From NCBI GenBank assembly GCA_013368445.1, contig JAACJO010000008.1, positions 434,001 through 498,000 of the forward strand: a stretch of DNA of 64,000 nt. The letters are read 5' to 3'. Under the pieces are notes generated by a model, which saw nothing but the letters and a program-made list of their open reading frames with translations, had not been told where the DNA came from and did not search any database. Origin of the DNA: Leucocoprinus leucothites. Taxonomy: Eukaryota > Basidiomycota > Agaricomycetes > Agaricales > Agaricaceae. Shown one piece after another: positions 47,615-58,400 of the stretch. Position numbers and translations under genes: made by a program. The first letter of the stretch is position 1; each line of letters starts with the position of its first letter.

Positions 47615-48215
47615 TCCGAGCTTCCGACTTTATGATAGTGATCTATCTCGGACTTGTGTCGACCCTGTCAATGCAGATGAGCGGAACTCAAACCAAGCGC
47701 CAAAGGCTCCGCTTCGTTCACACTCCCACACTCTTCCAATCATTTGGGCTTCCAAGAAAATTCTCACCTCGCCGATCTCTACCCCGATTCTCAACATCAG
47801 TGCACCAGGTGTCATTGGCTCTGCCCTCATCAGTGTGGAGAACGGATGGACAAACGTCCTTCAGTCAGCATATTACACGTGTGTCCTAAAGCCGAGGACT
47901 CGTTAAGACACTAATTTCTGGACTTACAGCATTTCTGAATATGACTCTGTTGCCTCCTGTTTGATGATGCCTAGCCTGCTAATGGCCACTCGCTTGCAAC
48001 ACCATCACGGTTCCCAATGGCCCTCAAACCTATCGACACGCGGACAGTCTTCATCCCACCTCCGGTTCGACGCCAAAGCTTCTCGCTCCGGGTTCATTTC
48101 CGACGCTCGAGTCAGCTCTTTCACGTAGCAGGTTATGTTCATGCATCTAGATACACACAGGACAGAATTAGAAACTCACACGAAACGCTTCTTGGAAGTA
48201 TATGTTCCTGTCTGA
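47615..48215 (+). CDS. Probable orphan gene, start unresolved
   Basis: Three plus-strand segments join with an open frame. The first (47625-47878) reads CVDPVNADERNSNQAPKAPL, then PIIWASKKILTSPISTPILN and SAPGVIGSALISVENGWTNV. A 55-nt intron (GTGTGT donor near 47879, TTACAG acceptor near 47930) leads to ISEYDSVASCLMMPSLLMAT and GFISDARVSSFT. A short 36-nt intron then gives ELETHTKRFLEVYVPV and a stop at 48213. Translated text is protein-like and the first junction is convincing, but no ATG could be placed and the family is unknown to me. The stop lies only 90 bp before the MFS gene start on the same strand, so part of this could belong to a longer 5' region of that transcript. Confidence 0.38.
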
Positions 48216-48304
48216 CACCATGTTTTCCACAATGATAAATCCACCCACCTCTTGAGTGCCTTCCTTGATACCTCCTTCTCGCTTTCCGTCCTCGACTGTG
48301 GCAC

Positions 48305-50448
48305 ATGCCCGAACTACACAGTCTTGCCCTAAGTCCAGAAAAGTGTCAGCATGGTATAGTGGCCCAGCGCGTTGACATCGTAATCGGCGATCCGGAGGAG
48401 GCGCTACCAAAGCAACATGAACCTGCGATTGTATCAGAGAAACAGGACGACGAACTGAATGGGTGGATGACCGTGGCGGGCTCGTAAGCACTGATTTTGA
48501 CTTCCTGGTCGTTACTGATATCCGTCGTAGGTGGTTGATCCTTTTCAGCACTCTTGGGTAGGTCTTTTGCTTCCCGTTGAGCCACTCCCGTTACTCAACA
48601 AACAGTTATATCTACTCGTTTGGTGTCTATGAGGGTCAGTTCGAGTGTCTATGCGCTCACCATAACGCTTACAAGGAGGACCCCCCAGACTACTACACGC
48701 GGATATTTCTAACTGGCCACAGTCCCAGTAGTATCGCGTACGGTCAATATTCCTCATAATAGGGGTATCTTGTACCAATTATTATTTCAAGGTGGATGGG
48801 GAGCTTCCAGTTAGCCCTACCTTTCGCTATGGGACCTTTCGCGGGTCGGATATTCGATGCAGGGTATGCCCGACTTACGATAGCCGCTGGGTCATTTCTC
48901 TTTGTCTTTTCGTGAGTCCGACTGCTCGTTGATTCTCATGCCTTGCGCTGACCACTTACCCAGCCTTTTTATGCTTTCGTTGGCACAGGAAGGTCAATAT
49001 TATCAAGTGAGCCCAATATAATTCTCGGCAGTCTCCTTCTAAATTCTCTACCTATGATGGTCAGGTTTTCCTAAGTCAGGGAGTTGGCATGGGCGCGGGA
49101 ACAGGGCTTCTATTCACTCCCTCCACTGCCGTCGTAAGCGTTCACTTCAGAAGAAGGCGGAGTTTGGCGTATGGGACAGCATTAACAGGAATTTCTATCG
49201 GCGCCTTGGTTTTTCCAATCGGTATGTTTCTGGTCCAGTTGCCACCTAAGAACATGAATCTCAAGTCTGAGTAGTGTTGAAGTGAATACTATTCTACCAA
49301 GCTCTCGGCAAGATACTGACACTGCAACGACCAGCCAGCTCATCCCGAAACTTGGTTTTCCTAGCGCCGTCCGTGTCACAGGCTTCATTACTCTGGGTTG
49401 CCTATTAGCTGGAAATGCGCTCATACGCCCTCAACATCATACCTCCGTCAATCAGCGCTCAGCGGACATATCGACTTTCTTTCATGATCCAGTCTACTTG
49501 TGGTTTTTACTCATGTCAGTCCCTCCATGGTTACCAAAACTAGACTGCTGATTCTATGCGTAGGGCGGTGGTCTCACTCCTGGGCATATATTTTCCCGGT
49601 AACATTGTTCATCATGTCTCCAGTGGTTAATACTTATCTACCCCAGCTATCTACCTACAATTGTATGCTGTCGACCACAAAATGGGGAATTCTCTTGCGT
49701 TTTATTCTGTAAGTCTGACGACTTTGGAGATGACCTCGTGCTCCTTTGACCTCTTATTAGATTGCTATTCTCAACGGTGTGGGCATTGTGGGACGTGTTG
49801 GGAGCACTTGGCTAGCAGATCAATATGGCATATGGAATGTCCAAATTCCGGTGACCCTCGGGACAGCGGCCACAATATGGGCTATAATTGGAACGTATGT
49901 GTGCGTGTTTTAACTTCATCCACCACCTCTTGATTATCTGGTCTATTCCAGGCATAATCCCGCGACATTAGTCGTTATCAGCTGTCTCTACGGCATCTTC
50001 TCCGGTGCATGTAAGCGCTTGTCGCCTTATACGAAGTTCGGAGATCGGGTATTCTGATTCTGGTGTGGCTCAGGGCTTGCAGTGTCCATTTCAGGTCTAG
50101 TGTCTCTTGCTTCGTCACCAAGCGAAGTTGGGTATGCTCTTTGCTTCTATCGGTTCCTCATGACACTAATAGGTGCCTGTGGCGTCCATTAGGGCTCGTG
50201 TAGGGGTTGCCAATGCATTCATGAGCGTTGGGCTCTTGGTGTCTGGGCCGGTTCAAGGAGCACTATTATCTTCAAGATTTGATTGGATACGCCCGATCGT
50301 GTTTTCGGCAGTAAGTAGTCCTAAGAATTGAGATTGTGCATACACGTGTTGACACGTTAACGCCCAGACGCTGATGTCTATTTCCACCCTCTTCTCCATC
50401 ATTATTCGTACCCTCATCTCTAGACGCAAGAACTCTCAAAGGATCTGA
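48305..50448 (+). CDS. MFS transporter, monocarboxylate transporter (MCT/SLC16)-like
   Basis: Twelve-helix carrier of the major facilitator superfamily in the fungal MCT-like group, probably moving organic acids or related small molecules across the plasma membrane. The ATG at 48305 opens an N-terminal cytosolic stretch ending EKQDDELNGWMTVAGS; a sequence of short exons then gives WLILFSTLG, YIYSFGVYE, DYYTRIFLTGHSPSSIA, WMGSFQLALPFAMGPFAGRI and GVGMGAGTGLLFTPSTAVVS. The loop HFRRRRSLAYGTALTGISIG corresponds to the MFS signature between helices 4 and 5. The C-terminal half includes LNGVGIVGRVGSTWLADQYG, and GLVSLASSPSEVGARVGVAN, ending RRKNSQRI. The N-terminal exon assignment is least certain. 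Substrate is not predictable from sequence. Confidence 0.85.
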
Positions 50449-50522
50449 AAAAAATGAACGCGAAGACCGTAGGGTTGGGATTTGGTTTTCCCATCGCAGT
50501 ATAATCTCGCACACTCCTCGGC

Positions 50523-50530
50523 TATAAATA
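50523..50530 (+). promoter_or_regulatory. TATA-box-like element
   Basis: TATAAATA on the plus strand, 63 nt before an ATG at 50593 and 75 nt after the MFS stop. Spacing is like that of other secreted-protein promoters in the window. Confidence 0.4.
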
Positions 50531-50592
50531 TCATGCATTTCTCCAGCTCCTCACGCCGTCATATCTATTAGAATAGACAATCAACCTTCAAC

Positions 50593-50909
50593 ATGGTGAA
50601 TGGCTTCTTTTTATTACTTTGCCAACTCGCAGCATCTTTGTAAGAAGGCTTCGGTTTTCGCGCTCGCGGACACTTTGCCTTCCGAAGGTTGGATATGTGG
50701 ATGTGACTATTGACCATTCACCCCTTACTATGATCTGTAGTATGGATACTCATGTATTTATATCACGGCAGCCGCGCGGTAGATCATTAAGCCTACCCCG
50801 AGGACCTGATGCATTTCGGAGATATAGATTAGTTATATTCGAATACTATCAAGCAACGATGGTGGCAGCAGACTGGAGCACAAAAAGCTTGAATACAGAC
50901 AGTAAATGA
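50593..50909 (+). CDS. Speculative small gene behind a TATA box
   Basis: The ATG at 50593 begins MVNGFFLLLCQLAAS, a hydrophobic, signal-like peptide. A GTAAGA donor at 50640 and a CTGTAG acceptor at 50740 would join to FMDTHVFISRQPRGRSLSLP and a stop at 50907, making 71 residues with a length divisible by three. The region overlaps the end of the minus-strand AA12 gene. No family is recognised, and the second exon has no clear pattern; the call rests on the TATA box and the N-terminus. Confidence 0.22.
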
Positions 50910-52443
50910 AGGATGTACAGAATGACGAAGTGATTGTAACGTACCTCGCCAGTTGCATCACTACTCACGTAGAGCCGATTATCGTTACCAAACACTAGAC
51001 CAACAGGCCTGAGGCATTTTCCAGGGCAAGAATCCAGATCGGCAGCCTGGATGAGGAAGGTATATCCCAGGGCCGATCCTATACTGGTTCCAGAAAATGG
51101 GTATGGGACACTAGAAGATTCGAAATATTGAATTCTCAGAAGCCAAAGAGCTTCTCAAAGAATCTGCTCACTGGACAACCCCGTACCCGGTTGGAGGGGT
51201 CCGATCAAAGGAACCATGGAAAGAGACGAAGACATCTTGGGCCCAAGCTGTCGGGAGACCGAGGAGACTGGATACCGTTCTAGGTTGGTATTGTTTGATG
51301 TCAAGCGGGACGGAATGGGCCTAGAACATAATTGTTAGGACCAATGTCACGGCCAAAGAGAGAATGAGGACTAAAGCTCACCTGGAAATTGAAAGCTGGC
51401 GAGATATTGTTTTTTGAATTCTGGCACCAGGCGTCACCGCGAAGTTGACTTGGCGTAATGGTAGGTAGGTTTAAGCTGAATTGAGCACCACGAGGAAGGC
51501 TAGTATATTGAGGAACACCAGCAGGGTCGGCCTTTGGGTTCCAGAGTGTACTGCAATCGGGGAATCCGAAAAAGGGAGGTGAAGAAGTCCCGGTAAGAGA
51601 AAAAACCATGCTCTCAATTTCATCTGCAGGATTATCGTTGACAAATTTGGATGTAAGGCCGGTCACATTGTCAATTGAGGCACCGTTCTCAACGACCAGG
51701 AGCGTTTTCGAATCGATGGGGCCGATTGAGGGTCCAGTGGGGAAGGTAAAGCCTGCAGGGTTGCGAATGCCGTAAGCGACCACTCTCCCATTATCCCATT
51801 TCAAGGGACTGGGTTGCAGTGTGTTCAGAGGGAAAAGGCGGATCTGTGAACGGCCTGAAGCAGGATCGCGGGCTGTGATATCAATGTTGGTCTTGGGCCC
51901 TGAGCCAACGAGAATGGCGGTCACCTCTCCCGTGTTGTCGCGTACAAGCTCAAGAGTATGGGTAGTCAACTCTGCAAGTAGCTTCAGGAAACTTCACTCT
52001 TCTGATTGACAGGAGAGGATCTTACCTCCATCTGCAGGTAGACCAGTGATGAGAGATGTAGGCGTGGTTGAGGCCACTTTCGTAATTGGATCATAGGTAT
52101 AGGATAACACATCGGAGGCGGTGCTAACATAAAGAGCTTTACCATCTACCTGGATACCATGCGTAAACGCGTCGTTTGCAATCACCATAGTTCGTTCCCA
52201 TCCAGAAGACGGAGAGGCGACTCTTGAAAAGGCAGTTATTCCCACACCACGCTCGACGACGAGTATATTTCGCTGAGAATCAACAGTGATTCCGCGAGGG
52301 GTTGTAAGATTGGAAAAAATGACTGAAGCAGCGAGACCTGGGGCGACAGTCACGGGAGTTGTGAAACCAACATTGTCTGGTTGGAATAGCTGAGCAGTGA
52401 TGGTGGTAGGCAAGACAGAGAAGACTAAAAGAAGGAACCTCAT
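50849..52443 (-). CDS. Secreted PQQ-dependent sugar dehydrogenase (AA12 family, pyranose dehydrogenase-like)
   Basis: Six-bladed beta-propeller quinoprotein like the Coprinopsis pyranose dehydrogenase of CAZy family AA12, oxidising sugars outside the cell and able to feed electrons to cytochrome domains of lytic oxidases. The start at 52443 opens a signal peptide (MRFLLLVFSVLPTTITAQLF). Visible blade sequences include TTPRGITVDSQRNILVVERG, AFTHGIQVDGKALYVSTASD, LLVVENGASIDNVT, WAQDVFVSFHGSFDRTPPTG and, at the end, LRPVGLVFGNDNRLYVSSDA followed after an intron by TGE and LFVLQSAATIVA. The RN-P-GF segment (AYGIRNPAGFTFPTG) and H/R positions match the sorbosone dehydrogenase fold. No CBM1 or cytochrome domain is fused to it. 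A TATA box and a CCAAT sequence lie just upstream. Confidence 0.88.
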
Positions 52444-52481
52444 CTTAGCCTGGGTGGCTTACGGATACGAGAGGTAGCTGC

Positions 52482-52500
52482 TTTTATATCCTCCAATTGG
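52482..52500 (-). promoter_or_regulatory. TATA box and adjoining CCAAT box of the AA12 gene
   Basis: On the minus strand, CCAATTGG at 52493-52500 is followed immediately by GATATAAAAG at 52481-52490, 40-50 nt upstream of the ATG at 52443. Confidence 0.6.
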
Positions 52501-52751
52501 AGCCAAGTCACCCTAAAGGATAATCATAAGCAGTCCTGTGTTCTCATTCAAAAATCAAAACTGTCATCCCCTCCTGTCATCTATTTGTGTGTTAGATTTG
52601 AAGGTTCAATTGTTCCTCAATGTAACAAGGAACAGACAATCACGAACGTTTGACTCGGGTCCTGATAATCACGTACAAGAAACATTGAAAAGAGCACATG
52701 ACTCATTTAACCGGAAAGTCTGCGTGGTAATCGAGACAAGGACTGAATGCG

Positions 52752-53967
52752 TCAGATGAATCGCGTGAGATACTTGCGCATCTCATCTGTCCAAGCCTTT
52801 TTCGTCCAAGCATTTTCGTGTAGAGCCTTTGGAATCTCAATCATTAATGCCCCACCAGAAGAGCAGTTTTGCGTCGCGAGATGAAAAATCCGAGCGCCCA
52901 TCTCGCGGGGAACCATTTCGTCGTGTTCGCTCAGCAATAGAAGCATATTGCGAGAAACTCTTCCGAGAAGAGTATCTTGGCCAGCGTGCAACTCTAAGGT
53001 AGCCAGGGTGTCCCACTTGTCAAAAGCCAAGGGGGCAAGGTACTGATAGGGCAACCATTTCTGGGGGTAAAGGGCACGAACCATGGCTGGAATTGATGCG
53101 AAAGGATTTTCCAGGATCAATCCTCCTATACGGTCGAAGCTCGGGATAGATTGCCTATCAGCGTGAGGCTGCTGAAGCTCGGCAAGAGTACATATTGCGG
53201 CAGCGCCTCCAAGTGAATGCCCGTATAGAACAACTTGAGCAGCAGGAAATTTGTGTAAGGCATACTGAAGGATGTCACTGTAATCCTTAATGATCCCAGA
53301 TTGGGTTGGCCATCGTGGAGTAGATTTCCAATAGGATCGAGGTGCCATAGCAAGGACGGCAATTCTAGGATAACGCTGAGGGGGGGTAGACTTGCAGAGG
53401 TGCTGAAAGATGGGGATGCGCTGGACAGGGTTTCCAGCATTGCCTTTGCGGTGATATAATCAGATGAGCTTGTAGTCGTGGAGTACCTGGAACTTGCCTT
53501 GGAAGTACACGAGAACTACCTCAATATTTTCTTCGGTAGTATCATCACGATGGACAAGGATACCTGACAGATTTGCCCCATCTCGCCCTTGTAGATTGAT
53601 TTCTCTGCACTGGATACCTTCGAGGGCCGAACGAGGTAAATCATCAAGGTATTGATTGCGGGCCCCAAGGGGCGCATATCCTAACCCGGTTGAATAAAGA
53701 TCGTGAGAGGTAAAGGTTGAGAATACCCATGTAGATGATTCGACGCTGAAAAAGGACCATCATCATGCACTGAAACGAGGGTTGAGACGAGACAAATGAT
53801 GAATATGAACCTCAACAAACCTTGTACGTCCAGAGCGCGAGTGGAAGGCCCAGAGTGATGGACGCTATTGTCAACACTGAAGGCACATGAGGTAGCGTGG
53901 AGACTGTTCGCAAGGGTAATTTTGCCCGAGAAGGTATTGAGCGCCGTGCTTGAAGACCTCGGAGCAT
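52752..53967 (-). CDS. Membrane-anchored alpha/beta hydrolase, ABHD13/BEM46-like
   Basis: Serine hydrolase of the BEM46/ABHD13 group, usually ER or plasma-membrane associated. I choose the ATG at 53967 (MLRGLQARRSIPSRAKLPLR), which leads into a hydrophobic anchor SVLTIASITLGLPLALWTYK; an ATG at 54111 would add 48 residues of less typical sequence. After two introns the family stretch GYAPLGARNQYLDDLPRSAL appears, then GANLSGILVH, VLVYFQGNAGNP (oxyanion region), the nucleophile elbow VVLYGHSLGGAAAICTLAEL at 53200, RIGGLILENPFAS, and LLLLSEHDEMVPREMG with the acid Asp. The catalytic His is likely in EIPKALHENAW. The protein ends KYLTRFI at 52752. Substrate unknown; depalmitoylase or lipase activity has been suggested for relatives. 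Confidence 0.85.
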
Positions 53968-54361
53968 ATGCGCCACCTTCGAGCCAGGTATTCCGATAAC
54001 CCGACTGACTCCAATGAAGCTCGTTGAGGCAGTCAAGCACTCATGACGATCATACGTGACAACGTTACATGTGATGTGACTGATGGCGGTCTTCCTGGGA
54101 AGGCCACTCAAAACAAATGCTCATCGACATCAACATCTTCATGTTGGACTAGAAGCATTGGTCTTGATATTTACTACACTCATCACACTCCTCATCCTGA
54201 GTGTTTTGTCCTCGTGGACTGCCATGAACACGTCATGCCGTTCGAAGAGTGGAGAGGACTAGTCATCAATACAGGCCATTTGTTGGAGCGCTTATAATTG
54301 TCAGAACCTCAACTACTTTAAAAGCTCGAATGCACTTCTCGTGTTTCAACACTTCGCCGAC
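53968..54361. promoter_or_regulatory. Divergent promoter region, hydrolase and small secreted protein
   Basis: About 390 bp between divergent starts. The sequence TTTAAAAG at 54315 lies about 45 nt before the ATG of the secreted protein and may serve as its TATA element. No other feature seen. Confidence 0.4.
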
Positions 54362-54896
54362 ATGAAATTCATCCCTACTCTTCTTGCTTGCTTTGCTGTA
54401 GCACACGCACAGCGTGTTGCTATCGGATCTCCTCCCGACCAAGCCATGGTCAGCGCTGGTCAACAAATGGTGGTAGAAGTTGATCGTCCAGTATGTTGCT
54501 CTCTTTGCATCTAATCGTCTGGTATTTCATCTAACAAGTCGTACAGAACTTTTTGTCATCTGCCCAGGAAGTTTCCGTTGTTATTGGTATTCAATCCTGC
54601 GCAGCTACTCCTTGTGCAGCGCCGAACAGGATGATGGGCCAGATTCTGTACTCTGGCGGATTTGACCCCCAACCTGACGCCAAAAACACCAGTAAACCAC
54701 CCCACCAGAATTTCACTGTCACTCTACCGTCGAACCTGCAGAAGGGCTCGGCACAAATAGGTGTTGCACATTTCTCCCTCATCGGAGTGAGTATACCGAG
54801 CTCCTCGACTTCCTGTGTTGGATAATGACATCAAATGTGCAGGCTGGACTTGAACCTTTTATGGAGACGAAGAATGTGTCTGTAATCGTTCAATGA
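54362..54896 (+). CDS. Small secreted protein of an uncharacterised basidiomycete family
   Basis: Exons 54362-54490, 54547-54786 and 54843-54896 give 423 nt, 140 residues. The ATG is followed by a clear signal peptide (MKFIPTLLACFAVAHAQ). The mature part looks all-beta: VAIGSPPDQAMVSAGQQMVV, EVSVVIGIQSC, QILYSGGFDPQP, NFTVTLPSNLQKGSAQIGVA and a last strand NVSVIVQ. A single disulphide may link the two Cys in CAATPCA. This immunoglobulin-like layout recurs in secreted proteins of mushrooms with no assigned function. Both introns have consensus ends. It lies head to tail with the GH35 gene 570 bp downstream. Confidence 0.75.
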
Positions 54897-55464
54897 TGTA
54901 GTGTCGCTGTGGCTCTAGACTCCCTGTGGACGAAATGATCTTATTTCGGTAGTTTTTCAATAATAGCTCGCCCTCTCACGGGGGACTTGGTTTTCTACTC
55001 CACTATGTATATATCATCTTCCCATCGGTATTTTTATTTCTCCCGAGTAGTTTTCTCGACTCAACGGGCCGCTCACCGGGATTCAAAGTTGGACTTCCAG
55101 GCTACCATTACCTTAATTAATCTTCTTTCCCGACGTTTCTTTTCAAGCATTGACTCGGAAACTCCAGTGTCTCCATGGCCTTTTCCGTTCCTATCAATAA
55201 TACTAGCAAAGCTTGCTCAACGCGCAACATGCGTCTCAGTGCGGGCCGTCGACGAAGAGGAAGCACTGTATGATGCGACTCATGACCTTCCTATTTGTCC
55301 CATGATCACCACCGCCGCGCGCTACGGTCGTAATACGCGAGCGAAGCCAGTTACACAACCCGCATCATCGCCGATCATCACAAGATTTTCTGGAGTACAT
55401 AAACCTCAGCGATGGACAGGCATCTTGGCGCGGTCTACAAGTAGTCAAGGGCGTATCTGCAAAG
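54897..55464. other. Promoter region of the GH35 gene
   Basis: About 570 bp. A 182-codon plus-strand frame covers part of it but shows no domain and overlaps the start of the GH35 gene in another phase; I regard it as chance. The stretch must contain the GH35 promoter. Confidence 0.45.
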
Positions 55465-58400
55465 ATGAAACGACACTTCTTGACATATGTACTTTGTGCA
55501 TCCTACCTGTCGAACGGTCTCGGGCTCGGCTTTGAGAAACGCCAATCGACCGTCGACAACAGTGGCCAATACATCCTCCCTGTTGGGTCACGTAAGTTTC
55601 CTTGCTCGAAGACTGACGAGATCGCTACTGATGGAGACGTTAATGCAGCGGATTTTTACAATGGCCAATCCGATGCATCTGTCACGTTTGACCAACACTC
55701 TCTTCTCCTAGATGGCAAAGTACGCGTTGAGGTGAAATGTTTCATGGGCTTTTACTAAACCCAAACTCAGCGTGTTATGTTCTTTTCTGGGGAATTTCAT
55801 CCGTTCCGACTCCCTGCACCGGAGTTATGGAAAGACGTCCTTCAAAAGTGCGTTCCAAAGTCATAACTCTTTTGGTATTGCTGAAGAGCAGTCTTCAGGT
55901 TTAAGGTCTCTTACTCTAACAGCAACATACCAAAAGATCTGTCCTATTGACATTGAATTTTGCAGGCTGCTGGTTTCAATGGTGTATCTGTATATTGTAG
56001 GTTCTGCTGGATCTAGCGTCTCCTATAGGACCTAACGCTCTTCACAAACAGGGCACTGGGGCCTTACTGCTCCCAACGCAAAAGAAGTCAGGTTTACCCA
56101 ACACAACGATCTGAAGAAGTTCTACGAGACAGCAAAGGAAGTTGGAGTACTTGTCGTCGTACGCCCTGGGTAAGCCAATGACTCCAGACAAAAATGAGGT
56201 CACTCTAACGTCCCGATCATTCCAGACCATATGTCAACGCTGAGACAGCTGGAGGTAAATCCTTATGCCACTATACTGAAACCTCAGCAGAACTGCAGGC
56301 TGATGTTACTCAGGTGGCATTCCTGGATGGGTGACGAACATCGCTGGACGTGCAAGAACGAATGCGACGGACTATAGAGAAGCGTGGCTTCCTTAGTAAG
56401 ACTCTTTCTTCATGCAAAACTGTCTAAAAACAGTTGACTCATCTCTGCTCTTCAAGTATCGAAGGATTCGCTCGAGAGACAGCCCCGTATCAAGTAAGAA
56501 CTTTGCCAAAACATCAATTCGTGTTAGGAAGGCGAAACTGATCATAAACTGGTAAAGTATCCCGACGGGCCGGTGATAGGTCTGTATTTCTTACATCGGT
56601 CTACTCGCAATTCACTCAGTGACTTCATTAGCGATTCAGAGCGAGAATGAATATGCTACGACAGCGCAGCAACATATCCCAGGCCTTGATGAGCACATGC
56701 AGGATATAATTGACACACTCCGCAAGAACGGTATCACAAAGGTACCGACCATACACAATGACAGGGGCCCATCAGGTCAATACGCAATGAAAGGCCCCGG
56801 AAAAGTTGATCTGTGCGTATTCTGACCTTCCATCTTCATTCAGTTTTATTTTGCTCACATAGTCACTAGTTACGGATGGGATGGGTGAGGGCTTGAAATT
56901 TCGCATCGGATGGTGATGTTAATACTTGACAAGATATCCTCTTGGCTTTGATTGCGATAAACCTACCCAGTGGAACGAACTTTCTACCCGTGCGTTGGCT
57001 GCATGACTTACAAGTACTTCCCCTGATGGTAAATTGTCCAGAGGCCGATACGTCACATCAAAGGTGGAACCCAGCAGAACCGCTAGCGTTATTTGAGTGG
57101 CAAGGTAAGTAGATACGAGGATAGAGGTCCCAGAGGTCTATAATCCGGCTAGGTGGCTCTTTCTCGTACTGGTCAGGACCTGGATACGACGATTGCTTTC
57201 AGCTCATCAACGAGCAGTTTGCCAATGTAAGAGTATCGCCCTGGACCATTTTTTGAATACCGTCCACTGACGAGAATCGTAGGTTTATTACAAGGTATTT
57301 CAGCGAGAACAACCGTTTTCCTCCGGCTCAATTAATTACAGAATAACTATGCGGCAGGTGCCTCGCTTCAGAACCTTTATATGACATACGGTGATTCTGG
57401 ATCTCTCCTTAGCTATCACTCTATTGATCATGCTCTCAGGAGGCACAAATTGGGGTAACATGCACACACATACGATCTACTCTAGTTACGAGTGAGTGTG
57501 GTTGAAGTCATGCACCATCATGCTCAATGAGCTAATCATCACCTACCTGGATAGCTATGGTGCTGTACGCACTCAATCGTGCAAAAAAAACAGAAGCTTG
57601 AATACTAATAAAGGCTTCATAGGCTATCCGCGAGGATAGGACTCTCAGCCCGAAGCTAGACGAACTTAAACTTCAAAGTTACTTCCTCCATGCCTCCCCC
57701 GATTACCTCACGGTTGGTCGTATCGGAAATGGAACCGTCGGAGCAGGCACTGCCTATAGCGACTCAGTTGATATATACACTACACACCTGCATTCTCCTA
57801 CTCACGGGACAAACTTCTACATCGTTCGGCAAGTTACAAACCAGAAGACGACGAACACAGACTTTAAGCTTCGCGTGAATACGACTGAATTTGGCGAGCT
57901 TACAGTCCCAAGAAATGGATCCATTACACTCGCTGGGAGGGAGTCAAAAATCCTCGTCTCTGACTATGTTTTCGGGGCTAGTTCTCTAGTCTATTCAACT
58001 GCAGAGATAATGACCTGGGCAACATTCGATGATGTGTGTATTGCTAGTATGCTTTCCCGACAAATCCGAAAATGCTAAATACAGTATAGGTTGACAATAT
58101 CATCGTTTATGCTCTAAAAGGGCAATACGTTGAGTTGCTGGTCTCCGCCAAGTCTATCTCACAGCTGTCAAGGACTGGCTCTAACTCCGTTACGGCGAAG
58201 GTTGACGGGAAGGTGGCAGTTTCGCTTCCACGACCTACTTCATCTCTAACCTCTCATACTTAGAGTGTCCTAATCTCCGGCACTACTTCTGGGCTCTCCA
58301 TCATCAGCTTCGGCAAAACTCGTGTGTTTGTGGCAGACAAAAAATCAGCGTCGGCCTTCTGGTCGCCCAAAATTGCCAATGAAGGGCGTCATACGCAATA

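Noticed and set aside
48168..48551. A 127-codon minus-strand frame opposite the MFS 5' end
   Set aside because: No motif; lies antisense to a coherent spliced transporter N-terminus.
54987..55535. A 182-codon plus-strand frame before GH35
   Set aside because: Overlaps the GH35 start in another phase, has no domain, and sits where the promoter is expected.
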